A stretch of 64,000 nucleotides of DNA from CAWHJB01 sp963698715 (GTDB lineage Bacteria; Chloroflexota; Anaerolineae; Anaerolineales; UBA4823), in the NCBI GenBank assembly GCA_963698715.1, contig CAVORW010000004.1, positions 248,001-312,000 on the forward strand. Reading direction: 5' to 3'. This document shows, in pieces, positions 60,397 through 64,000 of the stretch. The translations under genes and the position numbers were made by a program. The first letter of the stretch is position 1, and every line of letters starts with the position of its first letter. The notes beneath the pieces were generated by a model. It searched no databases, had not been told where the DNA came from, and was given only the letters and a program-made list of their open reading frames with translations.

Positions 60397-60500
60397 GTTT
60401 GGGAAATCCTGTGGTGGGAGGGAATACGTGGTGCTTTTTGCGGGCCAAGCCCGTAAAAAGCACCACATTTACACCTATACCCTGGAGATACCCAGAGAGC
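60397..60500. repeat. Palindromic element with 18-bp stem and conserved flanks
   Basis: The stem is GTGGTGCTTTTTGCGGGC (60428-60445) against its complement (60449-60466) with one G-T pair and a 3-base loop. Before it is GGGTTTGGGAAATCCTGTGG; a near-identical motif occurs at 15958 and, inverted, at 52739. After it is CATTTACACCTATACCC and CCCAGAGAGCC, close to the flank at 26318. Confidence 0.8.
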
Positions 60501-60556
60501 CAAGATTTGGGTATTCCGTGCGGATCGTAGATTGGAACGAATAGCTGATTCCCGTT

Positions 60557-60562
60557 TATAAT
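60557..60562 (+). promoter_or_regulatory. -10 element placed for leaderless mobA transcription
   Basis: Perfect TATAAT, six bases before ATG 60569; TTGGAA at 60532-60537 is a -35 candidate with a 19-bp spacer. The spacing is the same as at 16068. No Shine-Dalgarno sequence is present. Confidence 0.55.
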
Positions 60563-60568
60563 CTGCCC

Positions 60569-61159
60569 ATGTTGACCATAGTCGTCCAGGCAGGCGGTGA
60601 ATCTCGCCGCATGGGAGAAGACAAAGCCCTGCGGCCATTTCTGGGGAAACCGTTGATCCAGCGGGTAGTCGCCCGGGTAGAACTGCTGGCTGATGAGTTG
60701 CTGGTGACGACCAATTCGCCTGAAAAATACGAGTTCCTAAAGCTACCGTTGATCCCAGATATCATTCCCGGCCGCGGCGCACTAGGGGGCCTGTTTACCG
60801 CTCTAAAAGCCGCTCAACATGATTTGGTAGCCATTGTGGCCTGCGATATGCCGTTTGTCAACTCGGAGCTGCTCGCTGCCCAGCGCGATTGGCTGGCTGA
60901 TCGCGCTGTGGACGCCGCGATACCACGCACAGAGGGCGGGACAGAGCCTTTTCATGCCGTTTACCGCCGTTCTACTTGCTTGCCAGCTATCCAGAGCGCG
61001 ATTGAAGCGCAGAAATGGCGGGTGGATGCCTGGTTTTTCCGGGTGAATATCCGCTGGGTCCTTCCGGACGAAGTCGTCCAATTTGACCCCCAGCAGCTAG
61101 CTTATTGGAATGTCAATACCCCCGAAGAGTTTAATCAGGCTGAGCTAATCGCTCGATAA
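60569..61159 (+). CDS. mobA: Molybdenum cofactor guanylyltransferase
   Basis: 196 residues. GTP-binding and catalytic motifs of MobA: QAGGESRRMGEDKAL, PGRGALGGLFTAL, VACDMPFVN. The C-terminus has WNVNTPEEFNQAE. It attaches GMP to molybdopterin to form the bis-MGD-type cofactor. No other Moco gene is nearby, but the gene implies Mo or W enzymes elsewhere in the genome. Confidence 0.93.
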   Translation: MLTIVVQAGGESRRMGEDKALRPFLGKPLIQRVVARVELLADELLVTTNSPEKYEFLKLPLIPDIIPGRGALGGLFTALKAAQHDLVAIVACDMPFVNSELLAAQRDWLADRAVDAAIPRTEGGTEPFHAVYRRSTCLPAIQSAIEAQKWRVDAWFFRVNIRWVLPDEVVQFDPQQLAYWNVNTPEEFNQAELIAR

Positions 61160-61197
61160 CCAGGCAGCCCTGGCCATCCTTCCGCCATATTAAACGA

Positions 61198-61227
61198 CTG
61201 TCCGTGGGGAGAACTCCCCACGGACAG
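61198..61227. terminator. Hairpin terminator between mobA and a small convergent gene
   Basis: CTGTCCGTGGGGA and its exact complement around GAAC, 38 bp after the mobA stop, followed by TAATT. It can serve both converging genes. Confidence 0.65.
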
Positions 61228-61298
61228 TAATTGCTCCGCATCCACGGATGTGAACAGATCCAAAATGTACTTCTCGTTAAAGCTGAAACTAATTGCTG

Positions 61299-61490
61299 CT
61301 ATGCCGGGGCAGTCTGCACCTGCTTCAATGCGTCCAGCATACCATTTAAAATTTCCTTGCGACCCTTCAGAGCTTGCTTGAAGCCATGGCTGTCTGCCCG
61401 AACGATTTGCGTGTGAATCTCTGAGATCGAGCATTCCAAAAGGGCCTGCAAAGCTTGCTGTTGTTCGTGGGTCAGGTTTAATGTATACAT
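61299..61490 (-). CDS. Small conserved-looking helical protein
   Basis: 63 residues with a good ribosome binding site (AAGGAAG, six bases before ATG). The sequence is helical and amphipathic (LTHEQQQALQALLECSISEI...FKQALKGRKEILNGMLDALKQ). It is monocistronic, with 380 bp upstream that hold no other gene. I do not recognise the family and propose no function. Confidence 0.65.
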   Translation of the reverse strand: MYTLNLTHEQQQALQALLECSISEIHTQIVRADSHGFKQALKGRKEILNGMLDALKQVQTAPA

Positions 61491-61870
61491 CTTTGCTTCC
61501 TTTTTAGGTTAGATCGTTTGGTTTTTTTGTGTTGTTTTGACCCGTTATATTTGTTTTTTTGTCTCTCACGGGCAATTTACCAACAACTCACCAATCGTTT
61601 ATAGGTAGCGGTTAAAAATTGGTAAAAATTTTTGACAGTTTATCATATCACGAGATTCTCTCATAAATGGCATGCTTTCCTGAAAGGATGTCACGAAAAT
61701 CATGTGACTTTCTTCATGATTCCAATTGCCCTGGATGCCTGACTGATCTTTGGTTTTTGAGTTTCCAGGACAATTTGGGATATGCCCAAATTGGGTGGTG
61801 AGCGTGCGCAGTTGCGCACGCTCACCACCCAATTTGGAAGATTTTCCGGACTGATAGCGCAGAATTTGAA
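61491..61870. other. Intergenic region, A+T-rich, with hairpins at its right end
   Basis: 380 bp between the S8 protease stop and the small protein start, both on the minus strand. It contains the promoter region of the small gene (no confident -35/-10 pair) and the long hairpin at 61786. No gene is supported. Confidence 0.5.
61786..61837 (-). terminator. 24-bp-arm perfect hairpin after the S8 protease gene
   Basis: Two perfect 24-base arms (starting CCAAATTGGGTGGTGAGC) around a 4-base loop, 34 bp past the protease stop. A second, overlapping stem, CAATTTGGG (61771-61779) with CCCAAATTG (61785-61793), competes for the outer part. Confidence 0.75.
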
Positions 61871-63973
61871 TTACGGCCCGGCTTTGGTGACCAATGGCAG
61901 CCGGATGCGGTGATAGACAAATGTGGAGCGAGGCAAACTCCAGGCGCTGCGGTCTGCGCCGCTGGCTGCCCGAACACGGAAATACCAGTCCCCACCGGTA
62001 TGCACCTGCACCTGGATTGTGTTAAGTGTCCCGCTATAGACCGGTCTGGGATCGCTAAAATACATATCCAGGCTGGCTTCCAGAATATATTCGGACGCTC
62101 CCGTCACAGCCGACCAGTCGAGTGGAAAGGTATCAATTCCCAGGGGATTTGAAATTACATTCAGGTCAGGGGCCGGAAGTGCGGGAGGGGGAACCGTAAT
62201 TGAAATCACCGGCGTGCTCCAGGGGCCGGTGCCTGCCTGGTTGGTCGCGGCGACCCGGTAAAACCAATCGCCTCCATCCTGGCCCGTCACCGAATAATTC
62301 AAGGCCGCCCCCTGGTAGCGCGTCATTGGCAGGCTGAAGCTGATCTCCTGCGATTCCTGCAAAATATATCCATCCGCGCCCGCCATTTGCGACCAGGAGA
62401 GCCAATATTCGTCCGGGAAGGATGCATCCGGGGTTAGCTGCAAGTCAGGCATCCCTGGCAGCACCCCTGCCGTTCGGGTTTGGGACCAGTCGCTGACCGC
62501 GCTGGCGTCCGCGGCGCGCACCCGGTAATAATAGTATCCAGCCGGTTGGCTGGTGATACTCTTCTGGGTATTCGCGCCCTGGTAAACCAGTTTTGGCGAG
62601 GTGAAGCCAGGATGATCATCCTCTTGCAAGGTATAGCTGGTGGCGTTCGCGACGCTGCTCCATTCGATTAAATAATTCCCATCGCCATCCGGGTTGGCAA
62701 TCGCCTGCAGGTCCGGCGGGTTGAGCGGCACCGCGGCAGCGACCGCCGCAGCAGCATCGATCCGTCCCCAGCCAAAGTCAAAATCCTTGCCAAGAATCCC
62801 TAAATCGACCGCAGTAGTTTCCATAATTTGCTGCACCTGGTCGTGAGTCAGGCCGGGGTTGCGCGACCAGATCAAGGCCGCCAATCCGGCGACATAGGGC
62901 GCCGCCATCGAGGTGCCTTGCTGATAATCGTAATTCTGGTAATAAGAATACGTGGTTGTCATGTACACCGGATAGGTCGGCATGGTGCTGTAGATGCCGT
63001 CCGGATCATGGGGATAAACCATTCTTCCACCTGGGGCTGCCAGGTCGGTGTGAGCTCCACTGTTGGAATAATATGCTCTTCCATCAAAGCGGGTCGTCGC
63101 GGCAACTGCCAGGACGTTATCCAGCGCAGCAGGATAAAAAGGATCATCCGAACCATCGTTTCCCATAGCAGCCACAAACAGCAGCCCGGCGTTGTGGGCC
63201 GTGTTGACGGCAACTTGCAGGGCCTGGGAGTAGGTTGGACCCCCCAGGCTGAAATTAATAATCTTGGCCCCATGCTGGCTGGCCCACAGGATCCCATCTA
63301 TAAGATCGTCCGAATACCCTGACCCAGTCGCATCCAGTACGCGCACTGGCATCAGGCGAGCGCCCCAGCTGGTGCCGGCTACGCCAACCGTATTGTTGGT
63401 CAGCGCGGCGGCGATCCCGGCGACGTGGGTGCCGTGACCGTTCAAATCGTGCGGGTTGGCATCCCCATCCACAAAGTCATAACCCGGCACAATTTTAGAG
63501 GCCAGGTCCGGGTGGGTTTCATCGATCCCGGTGTCCAGGATAGCGATGGTGATGCTGCTGCTGCCGGTGGTGTAATCCCAGGCGGCGGGAGTGTCGATGA
63601 TTGGATGCGCCCATTGCTTGGAATAACTGGGGTCATTGGGGACTGTATCGAAGGCCTGGAGGCGATAATTGGGCTCGGCCAGGATAACACCCGGCAAACT
63701 GGCCAGCAACCGGCTGGCTGCGATCTCGCTGCCCTGCGGGACCTGCCAGACTTCGATGTCGCTGCCGGAGATTGTCCGGCTGTACTGAGCGCCGGCCAAT
63801 TCCCTGAACCCGCTGAGGGTCTTGGCTGGTGCACCCGGATGGAGACTGACCAAAAGCTCGCCCGGTTTATACTCGGCTGCCGTGATTGTCTGAGTCTTAG
63901 AAGCTCCATTTGGAATAAAACCAGCCGCCAGTGCCAGCACAATCAGCCATCGGCTAAAAAAATTAGACCCCAT
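61871..63973 (-). CDS. Secreted S8 (subtilisin-family) protease with three FnIII-like repeats
   Basis: 700 residues from ATG 63973, five bases after GGAGGG; a GTG two codons earlier overlaps that site. Signal peptide (WLIVLALAAGFIPNGAS), inhibitor_I9-like propeptide to about 110, then the protease with Asp147 (AILDTGIDE), His180 (LNGHGTHVAG), Asn272 (AAMGNDGS) and Ser355 (QQGTSMAAPY). Three FnIII-like units follow (about 403-485, 487-580, 583-680), each with a W-S/A-x-hydrophobic-x-G-A/N-x-x-Y pattern and YYRVRAA-like strand. The C-terminal tail IRLPLVTKAGP resembles that of the other S8 protease. Role: extracellular proteolysis. Confidence 0.95.
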   Translation of the reverse strand: MGSNFFSRWLIVLALAAGFIPNGASKTQTITAAEYKPGELLVSLHPGAPAKTLSGFRELAGAQYSRTISGSDIEVWQVPQGSEIAASRLLASLPGVILAEPNYRLQAFDTVPNDPSYSKQWAHPIIDTPAAWDYTTGSSSITIAILDTGIDETHPDLASKIVPGYDFVDGDANPHDLNGHGTHVAGIAAALTNNTVGVAGTSWGARLMPVRVLDATGSGYSDDLIDGILWASQHGAKIINFSLGGPTYSQALQVAVNTAHNAGLLFVAAMGNDGSDDPFYPAALDNVLAVAATTRFDGRAYYSNSGAHTDLAAPGGRMVYPHDPDGIYSTMPTYPVYMTTTYSYYQNYDYQQGTSMAAPYVAGLAALIWSRNPGLTHDQVQQIMETTAVDLGILGKDFDFGWGRIDAAAAVAAAVPLNPPDLQAIANPDGDGNYLIEWSSVANATSYTLQEDDHPGFTSPKLVYQGANTQKSITSQPAGYYYYRVRAADASAVSDWSQTRTAGVLPGMPDLQLTPDASFPDEYWLSWSQMAGADGYILQESQEISFSLPMTRYQGAALNYSVTGQDGGDWFYRVAATNQAGTGPWSTPVISITVPPPALPAPDLNVISNPLGIDTFPLDWSAVTGASEYILEASLDMYFSDPRPVYSGTLNTIQVQVHTGGDWYFRVRAASGADRSAWSLPRSTFVYHRIRLPLVTKAGP

Positions 63974-64000
63974 TTTCACCCTCCGAAACAGGAAGCCATG

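Larger units (their letters stand above)
60145..60568. other. Divergent intergenic region with a palindromic element
   Basis: 424 bp between amrS (minus) and mobA (plus). It contains the hairpin element at 60397-60500 and the mobA promoter. I see no coding sequence in the first 220 bp. Confidence 0.5.

Overview
The window looks like a chromosomal segment of an uncultured or little-studied member of the Chloroflexota, most likely class Anaerolineae. This is an inference from content: many lipoprotein-type substrate-binding proteins with T/P/E-rich linkers, several oligopeptide-type ABC operons, BMP nucleoside-type transport, large secreted S8 proteases, an FHA/PP2C module, AmrS and ordinary peptidoglycan genes (MurJ, GlmU, a class B PBP). 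No plasmid or phage module is visible and there is no CRISPR array. The only intact mobile element is one ISAs1-type insertion sequence.

Layout. 1-8 kb: end of murJ, a secreted S8 protease, a P1B metal ATPase, then a URO-D-family methyltransferase and a SUMF1-domain lipoprotein. 8-16 kb: a minus-strand BMP/nucleoside ABC transporter whose binding protein carries two nearly identical domains, followed upstream by a second, divergent BMP-like lipoprotein. 16-22 kb: a HAD protein with a DUF389-SH3 membrane protein, then a minus-strand glmU-CNNM-cdd operon, tRNA-Gln(UUG) and a response regulator with a Roadblock-like domain. 22-45 kb: a peptide-transport region with one relict system (binding protein plus a shredded ATPase pseudogene) beside the IS, a complete plus-strand opp operon (26.7-34.2 kb) with a long structured leader and a small membrane protein, and a complete minus-strand opp system (38.0-44.6 kb), followed on the same strand by a cytochrome c, an ECF sigma factor and another binding protein. 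45-52.6 kb: rsgA, a MecA-like PBP, maf, then xpt-guaA (guanine nucleotide salvage and synthesis) and a membrane protein. 52.7-58.5 kb: an FHA protein and an active-looking PP2C phosphatase convergent with a membrane pseudophosphatase that has an extracytoplasmic propeller. 59-64 kb: AmrS, mobA, a small protein and a second S8 protease with three FnIII-like repeats.

Themes. Peptide uptake, extracellular proteolysis and nucleoside salvage (BMP transport, cytidine deaminase, Xpt, GuaA) fit a fermentative scavenger of proteins and nucleic acids. Intergenic regions repeatedly hold very long, near-perfect hairpins, several with related flanks, suggesting a dispersed palindromic repeat family. Several genes start a few bases after a -10-like hexamer and lack a Shine-Dalgarno sequence, so leaderless expression is likely. 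The most unusual items are the tandem BMP protein, the pseudophosphatase/propeller protein split by an apparent frameshift, the shared C-terminal LP-x-V-x-K tail of both secreted proteases, and the structured leader in front of the plus-strand opp operon.
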